A DNA stretch of 64,000 nt from positions 1,674,001 through 1,738,000 of the forward strand of contig NZ_CP080437.1 of assembly GCF_021216655.1 (NCBI RefSeq), read 5' to 3'. Within the stretch, counting starts at the first letter, position 1. Each line of letters begins with the position of its first letter. The notes below the pieces were generated by a model. It did not search any database. It was not told where the DNA came from and saw only the letters and a program-made list of their open reading frames with translations. Shown piece after piece: positions 35,670 through 44,912 of the stretch. The position numbers were made by a program, and so were the translations under genes. The stretch is from Clavibacter michiganensis (GTDB taxonomy: Bacteria; Actinomycetota; Actinomycetes; Actinomycetales; Microbacteriaceae).

Positions 35670-38600
35670 ATGGAAATCAGCATCGCGTACCCGCCCGAGC
35701 TCCCCGTCAGCCGGATGCGCGACGAGATCGCCGACGCCATCCGCGACAACCAGGTCGTCATCGTCGCGGGCGCGACCGGATCCGGCAAGACCACGCAGCT
35801 GCCGAAGATCTGCCTCGAGCTCGGCCGCGAGAGCATCGGCCACACGCAGCCGCGCCGGCTCGCGGCACGCACCATCTCGGAGCGCATCGCGGAGGAGCTC
35901 GGCGGCGAGGTCGGCCAGCTCGTCGGCTACCAGGTGCGCTTCACCGACAAGGTCTCGGCCGACACCCGCATCAAGCTCATGACCGACGGGATCCTGCTCA
36001 ACGAGCTGCAGCGCGACCGGCTGCTCCGCAAGTACGACACGATCATCATCGACGAGGCCCACGAGCGCAGCCTCAACATCGACTTCCTGCTCGGCTACCT
36101 CAAGCAGCTGCTGCCGCGCCGGCCCGACCTCAAGCTCATCATCACGTCGGCCACCATCGACCCGCAGAGCTTCTCGAAGCACTTCGGCGACGCCCCCATC
36201 GTCGAGGTGTCCGGGCGCACGTACCCCGTGGAGATCCGCTACCGCCCGCTCGTCGCCGAGGCCGCCGTCGCGGGCGAGGACGACGACCTCGCCGACGCGC
36301 CGCTGGAGCGCCCGGCCGACGATCGCGACTTCCTCGAGGGGATCAACGCCGCGCTCGACGAGCTGGCGGCCGAGTCCTCGGGCGACGTGCTCGTGTTCCT
36401 CAGCGGCGAGAACGAGATCCGCGACGCCGAGGACGCGATCCGGAGCCGGAACCTCCCGCACACCGAGGTGCTGCCGCTCTACGGCCGGCTCTCGTCCGCC
36501 GACCAGCACCGCGTCTTCCAGCCGTCGACGCAGGCGGGCGTGCGCCGCCGCATCGTGCTCGCCACCAACGTCGCCGAGACGAGCCTCACGGTGCCCGGCA
36601 TCAAGTACGTGATCGACGCCGGCACCGCCCGCATCTCGCGCTACTCCGTGCGCTCCAAGGTGCAGCGCCTCCCCATCGAGGCGATCTCGCAGGCGTCGGC
36701 GAACCAGCGCTCGGGCCGCTCCGGCCGCACGAGCGACGGCATCGCGATCCGCCTGTACTCCGAGGAGGACTTCGCCCGCCGGCCCGAGTTCACCGAGCCG
36801 GAGATCCTGCGCACGAACCTCGCGGCCGTGATCCTGCAGATGGTGTCGCTCGGCCTCGGCGACATCGCCGCGTTCCCGTTCCTGCAGCCGCCGGACTCGC
36901 GCGGCATCAAGGACGGCGTCGACCTGCTCACGGAGCTGGGCGCGGTCATCCGCTCCCCCGACGGGACGCCCGCGCTCACGAAGGTGGGCCGCGACCTCTC
37001 GCGCCTGCCGATCGACCCGCGGTTCGCGCGCATGGTCGTCGAGTCGCGCAAGCACGGCGTGAGCCGCGAGGTCATGATCATCGTGGCCGGCCTCACCATC
37101 CAGGACGTGCGCGAGCGGCCCCTCGAGAAGCGCCCGCAGGCCGACCAGCAGCACGCGCGGTTCGTGGATCCCGCGAGCGACTTCATCACCCTCCTCAACC
37201 TCTGGAACCACCTGGAGGAGAAGGAGGCCGAGCTCTCCTCGAGCGCGTTCCGCCGCATGTGCAAGGCCGAGTTCCTCAACTACGTGCGCGTGCGCGAGTG
37301 GAAGGACGTCTTCCGGCAGCTGCGGCAGCTCGCGCGCCCGCTCGACCTGCAGATGAACGAGCCCAAGGCCGACCCGGACGGGATCCACAGGTCGCTGCTC
37401 GCGGGCCTCCTCTCCCACATCGGGTTGAAGGACGCGCAGAAGAAGGACTACGTGGGCGCGCGCCAGTCCCGGTTCGTGGTGTTCCCCGGATCCGCGCTCG
37501 CGAAGAAGCAGCCCGACGCGATCATGAGCGCCGAGCTCGTCGAGACCAGCCGCCTGTTCGCGCGCACCAACGCGGCCATCGACCCGGCGTGGGCCGAGCC
37601 CATCGCGGGCGGGCTCGTCAAGCGCACCCACAGCGAGCCGCACTGGGAGAAGAAGCAGGGCGCGACCGTGGCATGGGAGCGCGTGACGCTCTACGGCGTC
37701 CCCATCGTGCTCAAGCGCCGCGTGCAGTTCTCGCGCATCGACCCCGCGTACGCGCGCGAGCTCTTCATCCGGCACGCGCTCGTCGAGGGCGACTGGGAGT
37801 CGCAGCAGGCGTTCGACCGCGCCAACCGGAAGCTCCGCGAGGAGCTCGCCGAGGTGGAGGAGCGCACGCGCCGCCGCGACATCCTCAACGACGACGAGGC
37901 CGTCTTCGAGTTCTACGACAAGCGGATCCCGCGCGACGTCGCCTCCACGCGCGCCTTCGAGGGGTGGTGGAAGAAGCAGCGCCAGGAGACGCCCGAGCTC
38001 CTCACCATGACCGCCGAGGAGCTCCTCGCGGAGGACGCGGTGGACGTCGACGAGGCCGCGTTCCCGCCCACCTGGCAGCAGGGCGACCAGCGCCTCTCGC
38101 TCACCTACCGCTTCGAGCCGGGTGCGCCCGACGACGGCGTGACCGTGCAGGTGCCGCTCGCGCTGCTCGCGCGCCTCAGCCCCGCCGGCTTCGACTGGCA
38201 GGTGCCCGGCATGCGGCGCGATCTCGTCACCGCCATGATCAAGGCCCTCCCGAAGGCGCTGCGCAAGAACGTGGTGCCCGCCGCCGACTGGGCCGACCGG
38301 CTCCTCGAGGGGCTGCCCGAGCCGGATCCGCAGCACCCGGTCGCGTTCACGACCACGATCGCGGGCCTCATCATGCGGAAGGCTCACGTGCGCGTCGCCG
38401 ACGACGACTTCGACCTCGACCGGATCCCCGCCCACCTCCGCATGGCGTTCCGCGTGGTCGACGAGCGCGGCCGCGAGGTCGCCGCCGGCCGCGACCTCAC
38501 CGAGCTGCAGGCGCGCCTGTCCAGCCGCGCCCGCGACAGCGTCGCCCGGGCCACCGCGCGGCCCGTCGAGCGCGTCGCCGGCGCATCAGGCGGCGCGCCC

Positions 38601-39488
38601 CGCGGCATGGAGCGCACGGGCCTCACCACGTGGGACCTCGACGAGCTGCCGCGCTTCGTCGACACCGCGCAGGGCGGCACGGGCGACAGCCGGCACGTCA
38701 TCCGCGCCTACCCGGCGCTCGTCGACGAGGGATCCACCGTCGCGATCCGCCTCATGGCGACCGCAGAGGACCAGGCCCGCGCCATGCCCGGCGGCGTGCG
38801 GCGCCTGCTCGTGCTCGCCATCGCGAACCCCTCGGCATACGTGAAGCAGCACCTCACGAGCCAGGAGAAGCTCATGCTCGCGACGAGCCCGTACCCGAAC
38901 GTGCAGGCCCTCTTCGACGACTGCCTGCTGGCCGCCATCGACCAGGTGCTCGAGCGCGTGGCCCCCGGCGGCGCGATCTACTCCAAGGAGCTCTTCGAGA
39001 CCGCGCGCGACCGCGTCTCCGGCGTCGTCATGGACTCGATGTTCGACACGGTGGCGCTCGTGAACCGGATCCTCACCGGCGCGCGCGACGCCGAGCGCGC
39101 GATCAAGCAGGCCACGAGCATGCAGCTGATCGGCGCGCTCACCGACGCGCGCGAGCAGCTCGACGGCCTCGTGCACCCGGGCTTCGTCTCGGCCACCGGT
39201 CTCGCCCGGCTCCAGCGCCTGCCTGCCTACCTGTCCGGACTCACCCACCGTGTGCAGCGCCTGCCCGACCAGCCCGCGCGCGACCGCGCGTGGATGACCG
39301 AGGTGCTGAAGGCCACCGACCTCTACCGCGAGGCCGGCGGCGTCATCCCGTCCGCGCCGCACGCGCCCGAGTCGCTCGCGCACGCCCGCTGGATGCTCGA
39401 GGAGCTGCGCCTCAGCCTCTTCGCCCAGCACCTGCCGACGGCCGAGCCGGTGTCGCTGCAGCGGATCCGCAAGGTGCTCGCGGGCTGA
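35670..39488 (+). CDS. hrpA: ATP-dependent RNA helicase HrpA
   Basis: The 1272-residue DEAH-box helicase has Walker A GATGSGKT (34-41), the DEAH box in IIIDEAHERSLN (128-131), SATID, and motif VI in SANQRSGRSGRTSDG. Helicase-associated and OB domains follow, with the long DUF3418 C-terminal domain seen in bacterial HrpA (ends LRLSLFAQHLPTAEPVSLQRIRKVL). The size agrees with bacterial HrpA at about 1300. It is thought to remodel RNA or resolve stalled ribosomes. TAGACT (35655-35660) lies 9 bases before the ATG with no Shine-Dalgarno. The gene stands alone with a small kinase-like gene downstream. Confidence 0.96.
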   Translation: MEISIAYPPELPVSRMRDEIADAIRDNQVVIVAGATGSGKTTQLPKICLELGRESIGHTQPRRLAARTISERIAEELGGEVGQLVGYQVRFTDKVSADTRIKLMTDGILLNELQRDRLLRKYDTIIIDEAHERSLNIDFLLGYLKQLLPRRPDLKLIITSATIDPQSFSKHFGDAPIVEVSGRTYPVEIRYRPLVAEAAVAGEDDDLADAPLERPADDRDFLEGINAALDELAAESSGDVLVFLSGENEIRDAEDAIRSRNLPHTEVLPLYGRLSSADQHRVFQPSTQAGVRRRIVLATNVAETSLTVPGIKYVIDAGTARISRYSVRSKVQRLPIEAISQASANQRSGRSGRTSDGIAIRLYSEEDFARRPEFTEPEILRTNLAAVILQMVSLGLGDIAAFPFLQPPDSRGIKDGVDLLTELGAVIRSPDGTPALTKVGRDLSRLPIDPRFARMVVESRKHGVSREVMIIVAGLTIQDVRERPLEKRPQADQQHARFVDPASDFITLLNLWNHLEEKEAELSSSAFRRMCKAEFLNYVRVREWKDVFRQLRQLARPLDLQMNEPKADPDGIHRSLLAGLLSHIGLKDAQKKDYVGARQSRFVVFPGSALAKKQPDAIMSAELVETSRLFARTNAAIDPAWAEPIAGGLVKRTHSEPHWEKKQGATVAWERVTLYGVPIVLKRRVQFSRIDPAYARELFIRHALVEGDWESQQAFDRANRKLREELAEVEERTRRRDILNDDEAVFEFYDKRIPRDVASTRAFEGWWKKQRQETPELLTMTAEELLAEDAVDVDEAAFPPTWQQGDQRLSLTYRFEPGAPDDGVTVQVPLALLARLSPAGFDWQVPGMRRDLVTAMIKALPKALRKNVVPAADWADRLLEGLPEPDPQHPVAFTTTIAGLIMRKAHVRVADDDFDLDRIPAHLRMAFRVVDERGREVAAGRDLTELQARLSSRARDSVARATARPVERVAGASGGAPRGMERTGLTTWDLDELPRFVDTAQGGTGDSRHVIRAYPALVDEGSTVAIRLMATAEDQARAMPGGVRRLLVLAIANPSAYVKQHLTSQEKLMLATSPYPNVQALFDDCLLAAIDQVLERVAPGGAIYSKELFETARDRVSGVVMDSMFDTVALVNRILTGARDAERAIKQATSMQLIGALTDAREQLDGLVHPGFVSATGLARLQRLPAYLSGLTHRVQRLPDQPARDRAWMTEVLKATDLYREAGGVIPSAPHAPESLAHARWMLEELRLSLFAQHLPTAEPVSLQRIRKVLAG

Positions 39489-39520
39489 GGCGCGGGCCGC
39501 GCCGCCGGTACCGTCGGCGC

Positions 39521-39961
39521 ATGGCGCGGATCCCGGTCACGGGCATGTCCGGCGCCGGGAAGTCGACGCTCCTCGCCGAGCTCGCCCGGCGAGGGCACCG
39601 CACGCTCGACACCGACCTCGACGGCTGGACCCTGCCGGACGGCCGATGGGACGAGCCCCGGATGGCCCGCCTCCTCGACCGCGAGCCGCGCATCATCGTC
39701 TCCGGCACCGTCGAGGACCAGGGCGCGTTCCGCGATCGCTTCGCGCACGTCGTGCTGCTCAGCGCACCCCTCGACGTCCTGCTCGCGCGCGTCGCCGCGC
39801 GCACCGGGAACGACTACGGGAAGGACCCCGCCGAGCGCGAGGAGATCCGCCGGCGCACGCGGGAGGTGGAGCCGCTGCTCCGCCGATCCGCCGACGTCGA
39901 GCTCGACGGCCGGCGCGCGATCGCGGACTTGGCCGACGAGCTGGAGCGGCTGCCGGGCTGA
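39521..39961 (+). CDS. Small P-loop kinase-like protein
   Basis: The 146-residue product has Walker A GMSGAGKST (residues 8-16) and a short nucleotide-kinase-like fold similar to shikimate/adenylate-type kinases. TLDTDLDGWTLPDGRWDE forms a likely substrate region, and the lid has RVAARTGNDYGKDPAEREEIRRR. The substrate is unknown. Proteins of this type are annotated only as AAA or nucleoside-kinase-like ATPases. TACCGT (39509-39514) stands 6 bases before the ATG, suggesting its own leaderless promoter just after hrpA. Confidence 0.75.
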   Translation: MARIPVTGMSGAGKSTLLAELARRGHRTLDTDLDGWTLPDGRWDEPRMARLLDREPRIIVSGTVEDQGAFRDRFAHVVLLSAPLDVLLARVAARTGNDYGKDPAEREEIRRRTREVEPLLRRSADVELDGRRAIADLADELERLPG

Positions 39962-40013
39962 TCCGCGGCGGAGCCCCGGGCCCATGACGCGCGGGTGAGG
40001 GTGTGCAGTTTCA

Positions 40014-40043
40014 TGAGAATGGTTCTCGATAAGCCGCTAGCCT
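40014..40043 (+). promoter_or_regulatory. Fur/Zur-like box and -10 of the peptide-type ABC operon
   Basis: TGAGAATGGTTCTCG at 40014-40028 is a 7-1-7 imperfect palindrome with inner arms GAGAA and TTCTC. This matches the general layout of actinobacterial Zur sites (TGAAAATGATTTTCA) and other Fur-family boxes. It does not resemble a DtxR/IdeR iron box. A candidate -10 hexamer, TAGCCT, follows at 40038-40043, so the box covers the -35 region, as a repressor site would. The first gene starts at 40098 behind a GGAGGAT ribosome site. Confidence 0.6.
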
Positions 40044-40097
40044 GCATCTCGATCCGTGCCACCGCGCGGATCCCCACGCAGCTGCACGGAGGATCCC

Positions 40098-41636
40098 ATG
40101 ACCACGCTCCCCAGGAGGCATCCCGCGATCGTCGCGGCGCTGCTCGCCCTCGCGATCACGGCCGGAGCGGCCGGTTGCGCGCCGTCCTCCGCGTCGTCCG
40201 CCGACGCCGCCGCGTCCGGCGGCACGCTCCGCGCGGCCTTCCCCGGCGGCGGCGCGGCAGAGACGCTCGACTACCTGGTCGGCCCGACCGCGCTGGACTA
40301 CGTGCGCGCACGGCTGGTCCACGCGCCCTTCTGCGAGATCGACGCGTCGGCGGCGGACGGCGTCGCCTACGGCGCCCTCTCCTCCATCGACGTGAGCCCC
40401 GACCTCTCCTCCTACACGCTGCACGTGCGGCCCGACGTGCCGTTCACCGACGGATCCACGCTCACCGCGGCCGACGTCATCTACTCGCTCCGCGCTCCCG
40501 GGCTGCTGCACGGCCTGCCCTTCACGCAGATCGTCGCGCGCGACCTCGACGTCGACGCCGCCACGGCCGTCGACGACCTCACGGTCACGCTCCCGACGCG
40601 CCATCCGGTCGCCGACGGGCGCCAGCTCATCTGCCAGAGCATGCTCGCCATCAAGGACGGCACCACGGAGTTCACCGAGTCGACGCCGTCCTCGGGGCCG
40701 TTCACCATCAGCGGGTTCGAGCCGGGGCGGAGCACGGTCCTCACCCGGAATGCGACGTTCTACGGGAACGCCCTCGGCACCGGACCGACCCTCGACTCCA
40801 TCGAGCTGCTGTCCATCTCCGACCAGACCGCCCGCGAGGACGCGCTGCGCCAGGGCCAGGTCGACTACGCGAGCGGACTCGCCCCCGCGCAGGCGCAGGA
40901 GCTCACGGGCGCGTCCGGGATCACCGTCTCCACGAGCGAGCTGCCGTACGCCTCCTCGCTGCAGTTCGTGATGAACCCGGCCTTCGCCCCCTTCGCCGAC
41001 GAGCGCGTGCGGGAGGCGTTCAAGCTGGCGATCGACCGCCAGCAGATCGTCGACACCGTCTACTTCGGCCATGCGTTCGCGGGCGACGACGTCCCGGGGC
41101 TCGGCTTCCCGAGCTACGACACGACCCTGCCCGTGCGCGAGCACGACCCGGACAAGGCGAGGGCGCTGCTCGCGGAGGCCGGCCAGAGCGGCATGGCCGT
41201 GACGCTCACGGCGGGCCCCGAGCTGCCCGGCATGGTCGAGACCGCGACGCTGATCGTGCAGGACCTCCGCGCGATCGGCGTCGACGCGACCCTCGCCGAG
41301 CTGCCCGCGGGCCAGCTCTACGCCGACTACGCGGCGTACCAGAAGCTGCCGTTCGCGGCCGGGTACACGCCGCCGGCGCTCTTCGAGCCGAACCACGTGC
41401 CCGGAGCCCTGCCCGAGGCGGACGCCCTCGTCGCCCAGGCGCGCAGCGCGGTCACCCCGGAGGCCCGGCTCGCCGCGTCGCACGAGGCGCAGCAGATCCT
41501 GTGGGCGAAGGGCTACACGATCGCGCCGGTGTTCGTGCCGTCGATCAGCGCGCAGTCCGACGGCGTGAGCGGCGTGCGCGAGCTGCAGTTCCCCGACCTG
41601 TCGCGGGCGACCGTCACCCGGGCCTCCGCAGGGTGA
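40098..41636 (+). CDS. Peptide/nickel/metallophore-type ABC substrate-binding lipoprotein
   Basis: The 512-residue SBP family 5 protein has signal peptide and lipobox AGAAGC with lipidated C27. The fold landmarks are LRAAFPGGGAAETLDYL, the conserved YTLHVRPDVPFTDGSTLTAADVIYSLR, and the mid-protein REAFKLAIDRQQIVDTVYFGHA. Family 5 binders carry oligopeptides, nickel, or metal-chelate complexes such as staphylopine-type metallophores. It is first in a four-gene operon with overlapping stops and starts. The Fur/Zur-like box upstream makes a metal-linked ligand likely, which is an inference. Confidence 0.9.
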   Translation: MTTLPRRHPAIVAALLALAITAGAAGCAPSSASSADAAASGGTLRAAFPGGGAAETLDYLVGPTALDYVRARLVHAPFCEIDASAADGVAYGALSSIDVSPDLSSYTLHVRPDVPFTDGSTLTAADVIYSLRAPGLLHGLPFTQIVARDLDVDAATAVDDLTVTLPTRHPVADGRQLICQSMLAIKDGTTEFTESTPSSGPFTISGFEPGRSTVLTRNATFYGNALGTGPTLDSIELLSISDQTAREDALRQGQVDYASGLAPAQAQELTGASGITVSTSELPYASSLQFVMNPAFAPFADERVREAFKLAIDRQQIVDTVYFGHAFAGDDVPGLGFPSYDTTLPVREHDPDKARALLAEAGQSGMAVTLTAGPELPGMVETATLIVQDLRAIGVDATLAELPAGQLYADYAAYQKLPFAAGYTPPALFEPNHVPGALPEADALVAQARSAVTPEARLAASHEAQQILWAKGYTIAPVFVPSISAQSDGVSGVRELQFPDLSRATVTRASAG

Positions 41637-42607
41637 GGGCCGGGCCACCGCTCGCGGTCTGGATCGCCGGCCGGTGCGCCGCAGCGCTGCTGACCCTGCT
41701 GGCTCTCTCGGTCGTCGTGTTCCTGAGCGCGGCCGCGCTCCCGGGGGATGCCTCCGGCGCGCTCGCGGGCACCGGCGCGACGGCCGCGGAGCGCGCCGCC
41801 CTGCGGACGGACCTGGGCCTCGACCGCCCGGTGGCGGAGAGGTACCTGACCTGGGCCGCCGGCGCGCTGCACGGCGACCTCGGCCGCTCGCTCGTCTCCG
41901 GCCGCGAGATCGCGCCGGTCCTCGCCGAGCGCCTGGCCGACACGCTGACGATCACGGCCCTCGCGGTCGCGGTGATCGCCGTGGCCGCCACCGGCCTCGG
42001 CCTCGCGTCCGGCATGCGCGAGGGCAGCGCGGCCGACCGACTGGTCACCACCCTGACGGTGGTCATGATGGCGACCCCGGACTTCCTCGTCGCCACCGCG
42101 CTCCTCGTGCTCCTCACCTCGCTCGTGCCGGTGCTCCCGGCCGTCGCGCTCCTGCCGCTGGGCGACGCCGCGTGGCAGCATCCGGAGGTGCTCCTGCTGC
42201 CGGTCGCGACGCTCGCCCTCGCCGGCGCGGGCCCGGCCGCGCGGATGCTGCGCGCGGCCGTCGTCGACGTGATGCGCGCGCCGTTCATCGAGCACGCGCG
42301 GCTGCACGGGATCCGCGGTCCGCGCCTCGCGCTCGTGCACGTGCTGCCGAACGCGGCTGCTCCGGCGCTGCAGTCGCTCGCGCTGGTGGCTGCGGGGCTG
42401 CTCGGCGGTGGGATCGTCGTCGAGACGCTGTTCGGGGTCCCGGGCATCGGCCTGGAGCTCGCGCACGCGGTGTCCGCGCGGGACGTGCCGATGGTGCAGG
42501 CGGTCGCCCTCGTGCTCGGCGGCACGGCCCTCGCGATCCTGCTGGCGGGCGACGTCGGCGCGGCCCTCCTCCGACGCCGCCGGGGCGCGGAGACGGTGCG
42601 CGGATGA
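41633..42607 (+). CDS. Dpp/Opp-type ABC permease 1
   Basis: The 324-residue DppB-like permease has N-terminal helix LLTLLALSVVVFLSAAALPGD and the DppB-type segment AAERAALRTDLGLDRPVAERYLTW. The region around FIEHARLHGIRGPRLALVHVLPN is the EAA-like ATPase-coupling loop. The helix count is about six. The GTG start overlaps the binding-protein stop (GTGA) and the gene ends overlapping the next permease (ATGA). It forms the transmembrane channel with the second permease. Confidence 0.92.
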   Translation: MRAGPPLAVWIAGRCAAALLTLLALSVVVFLSAAALPGDASGALAGTGATAAERAALRTDLGLDRPVAERYLTWAAGALHGDLGRSLVSGREIAPVLAERLADTLTITALAVAVIAVAATGLGLASGMREGSAADRLVTTLTVVMMATPDFLVATALLVLLTSLVPVLPAVALLPLGDAAWQHPEVLLLPVATLALAGAGPAARMLRAAVVDVMRAPFIEHARLHGIRGPRLALVHVLPNAAAPALQSLALVAAGLLGGGIVVETLFGVPGIGLELAHAVSARDVPMVQAVALVLGGTALAILLAGDVGAALLRRRRGAETVRG

Positions 42608-43428
42608 GCGACGCGCCCGCCGGATCCCGCGCCAGGGGCGGCGCCCGGACGCTCGCCCTGATCCTCGCCGCGAGCGTCGTCGCCGCCGCCCTCCTCGGGC
42701 CGCTGCTGCCGCTCGGGTCGCCGGACGAGGTCGTCGGCCGGCCGTTCGCAGGGCCGGATGCCGCGCATCCGCTCGGCACGGAGCTGCTCGGGCGCGACCT
42801 GCTCGCGCGCGTCGCGGCGGGCGGGCGGGGACTCGTGCTCGAGGCCGTCGCCGCGACCGTGGCCGCGAGCGTCGCGGGGCTCGCGCTCGGGATCTGGTCG
42901 GGGCTCCGCCCGTCCCGCGTGGCCGACGGGGCCGTGCGCGTCGTCGACGCCGTCGCCGCCCTGCCCGCGCTGCTGGTCCTGCTGGTCCTCGCCGCGGGCG
43001 CTCCGGGTGAGCCCGCGGCGATCGTCGCCGCCATCGCCCTCGTGAGCGCCCCCTTCTCCGTGCGCGTCATCCGGCAGCAGACGCGCATCGTCGCGGCGGC
43101 CGACCACGTCGTCCTCGCCCGAGCGCGGGGCGACGGGATCGGCAGCAGGCTGCGGCACGACATCCTCCCCGGGATCCGGTCGGTGGCCCTGGCGGACGCG
43201 GGCCTCCGCTTCATCGCCGCGCTCCAGCTCGCCGCGGCCGCCGGATTCCTCGGGATCGGCGCGAGCGCGCCCGCGGCGGATTGGGGGCGCATGGTCCGGG
43301 AGGACGTGGTCGGGATCCGCGCGAACGTGCTCGCGACCCTGGTGCCGGCGGGGCTCCTGGTGGTGGTCGCGCTCGGCGTCACGCTGGCGGTGGACGCGTC
43401 CGGCCGGCGGCGCGGGGCGGGCCGGTGA
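42604..43428 (+). CDS. Dpp/Opp-type ABC permease 2
   Basis: The 274-residue DppC-like permease begins with a short cytosolic tail and first helix TLALILAASVVAAALLGPLL. The characteristic periplasmic segment HPLGTELLGRDLLARVAAGGR follows, and the coupling loop is LARARGDGIGSRLRHDILPGI. It starts at an ATG overlapping the previous stop and ends overlapping the GTG of the ATPase gene. With DppB-like and fused ATPase partners this completes one importer. Confidence 0.92.
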   Translation: MSDAPAGSRARGGARTLALILAASVVAAALLGPLLPLGSPDEVVGRPFAGPDAAHPLGTELLGRDLLARVAAGGRGLVLEAVAATVAASVAGLALGIWSGLRPSRVADGAVRVVDAVAALPALLVLLVLAAGAPGEPAAIVAAIALVSAPFSVRVIRQQTRIVAAADHVVLARARGDGIGSRLRHDILPGIRSVALADAGLRFIAALQLAAAAGFLGIGASAPAADWGRMVREDVVGIRANVLATLVPAGLLVVVALGVTLAVDASGRRRGAGR

Positions 43429-44870
43429 TCCCCGCCGTCGAGGTGAGCGGCCTCACCATCCAGGGCGGGACCGGCGCGAGCGGCGCGAGCGGCACAGGCG
43501 CGGCGCTCCTCCGCGGGATCGACCTCCGCATCGCGCCCGGCGAGGTCGTCGGCCTGTCCGGGCCGTCAGGCAGCGGGAAGTCGACCCTCCTTCACGCGCT
43601 CCTCGGGCACCTCTCCCCCGGGACCTCGATCTCGGCGGGGACCGTCCGCGTCCACGGCGTGGATCCCCTCACCCCGGCCGGCCGCCGCCTCCTCCGCGGA
43701 CGCGTCGTGGGGCACATGCCGCAGGATCCGGCGAGCGCCCTCGACCCCGCGCGCACCGCGCTCCACCACGTCCGCGAGGCGGCCCGCCGGTCCGCCGATC
43801 GCGCGGACCTCGGCCGGCTCGCCCTCGACGCCGCGCGCGACGCGCACCTCGACCCCGCGCTGCTGCGCCGTCGCGGATCCGAGCTCTCGGGCGGCCAGGC
43901 GCAGCGCGTGATCCTCGCGGCGCTCCTCGCCGCCCGGCCCGCGGTGGTCCTCCTCGACGAGCCCACGAGCGCGCTGGACGCCGAGACGACCGGCCTCGTC
44001 GCGCGTCACGTCACCCGCCTCCCGTGGCTCCCGACCGTCGTCATCGCCAGCCACGATCCCCATGTGCTCGCGCGGACCGGCGGACGCGTCATCACCCTGC
44101 GCGACGGCGTGCGGGGATCCGTCTCCCCGCCGGACGCCGCGCCCTCCCCGGACGCCCGCGGGCCGGCGACCGCCGGGGCGCGCACGGCTCCCGCCCTGCC
44201 CACCGCGTCCGCTCCCGCCGTCGACGTGTCCGGCCTCCGCATCCGGTTCGGCGCGCACCGGGTGGTCGAGGAGGCCTCCTTCGCCATCCCGCCCGGGGCG
44301 ATGCTCGCGCTCCGCGGCCGATCCGGATCCGGGAAGACGAGCGTCGGCCGGGCGATCGCCGGCCTCCTCGTGCCGGAGGCGGGCACGCTCGACGTGGCGG
44401 GGGCCCGCGTCCCGTGGGCGGGCGACGACCGCACCCGATCCGAGAAGCCGCTCGTGATCCCGGTCCTCCAGGACTCCCGCGCCGCGCTGCACCCGGGCGA
44501 GACGGTGCGCACGGCCCTCGTCCGCGCGGGCCGCGCAGCTGGCCGCCAGGGCTCCACCTCCGCCGATCCCGCCGAGCTGCTCGCACGCTTCGGGCTGGAC
44601 CCGCGCCTCCTCGAGCGCCGGCCGCACCAGCTGAGCGGCGGTCAACGCCAGCGCGTGGCGATCGCCCGGGCGATGGCCTCCGCACCGACCCTGCTGGTGT
44701 GCGACGAGGTCACCGCGTCCCTCGACGCCACCGCGGAGCGGATGGTGCTCGACGCCCTCGACGAGGCGCGGACGCGCACGGGCGTCGCGATCCTGCTCAT
44801 CACGCACAGCCCGGCAGCGGCCGATCGCGCCCACCGGGTGCTCACGCTGGACGCCGGCCGTCTCGCCTGA
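43425..44870 (+). CDS. Fused double ABC ATPase (DppD-DppF type)
   Basis: The 481-residue protein holds two nucleotide-binding domains joined by a Pro/Ala-rich linker (about residues 236-265). NBD1 has Walker A GPSGSGKST (46-54), signature LSGGQ (155-159) and Walker B VVLLDEPTSALD. NBD2 has Walker A GRSGSGKTS (299-307), signature LSGGQRQR and LLVCDEVTASLD. NBD2 carries DEV where DEP is common. Most relatives encode these as two genes, DppD and DppF. Translationally coupled to the permease gene (GTGA), it powers the metal-regulated importer. Confidence 0.93.
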   Translation: MIPAVEVSGLTIQGGTGASGASGTGAALLRGIDLRIAPGEVVGLSGPSGSGKSTLLHALLGHLSPGTSISAGTVRVHGVDPLTPAGRRLLRGRVVGHMPQDPASALDPARTALHHVREAARRSADRADLGRLALDAARDAHLDPALLRRRGSELSGGQAQRVILAALLAARPAVVLLDEPTSALDAETTGLVARHVTRLPWLPTVVIASHDPHVLARTGGRVITLRDGVRGSVSPPDAAPSPDARGPATAGARTAPALPTASAPAVDVSGLRIRFGAHRVVEEASFAIPPGAMLALRGRSGSGKTSVGRAIAGLLVPEAGTLDVAGARVPWAGDDRTRSEKPLVIPVLQDSRAALHPGETVRTALVRAGRAAGRQGSTSADPAELLARFGLDPRLLERRPHQLSGGQRQRVAIARAMASAPTLLVCDEVTASLDATAERMVLDALDEARTRTGVAILLITHSPAAADRAHRVLTLDAGRLA

Positions 44871-44912
44871 CGACGTCCTCGGTCGCCGCCCGGCTCCGTG
44901 CCCGTCGCCACG

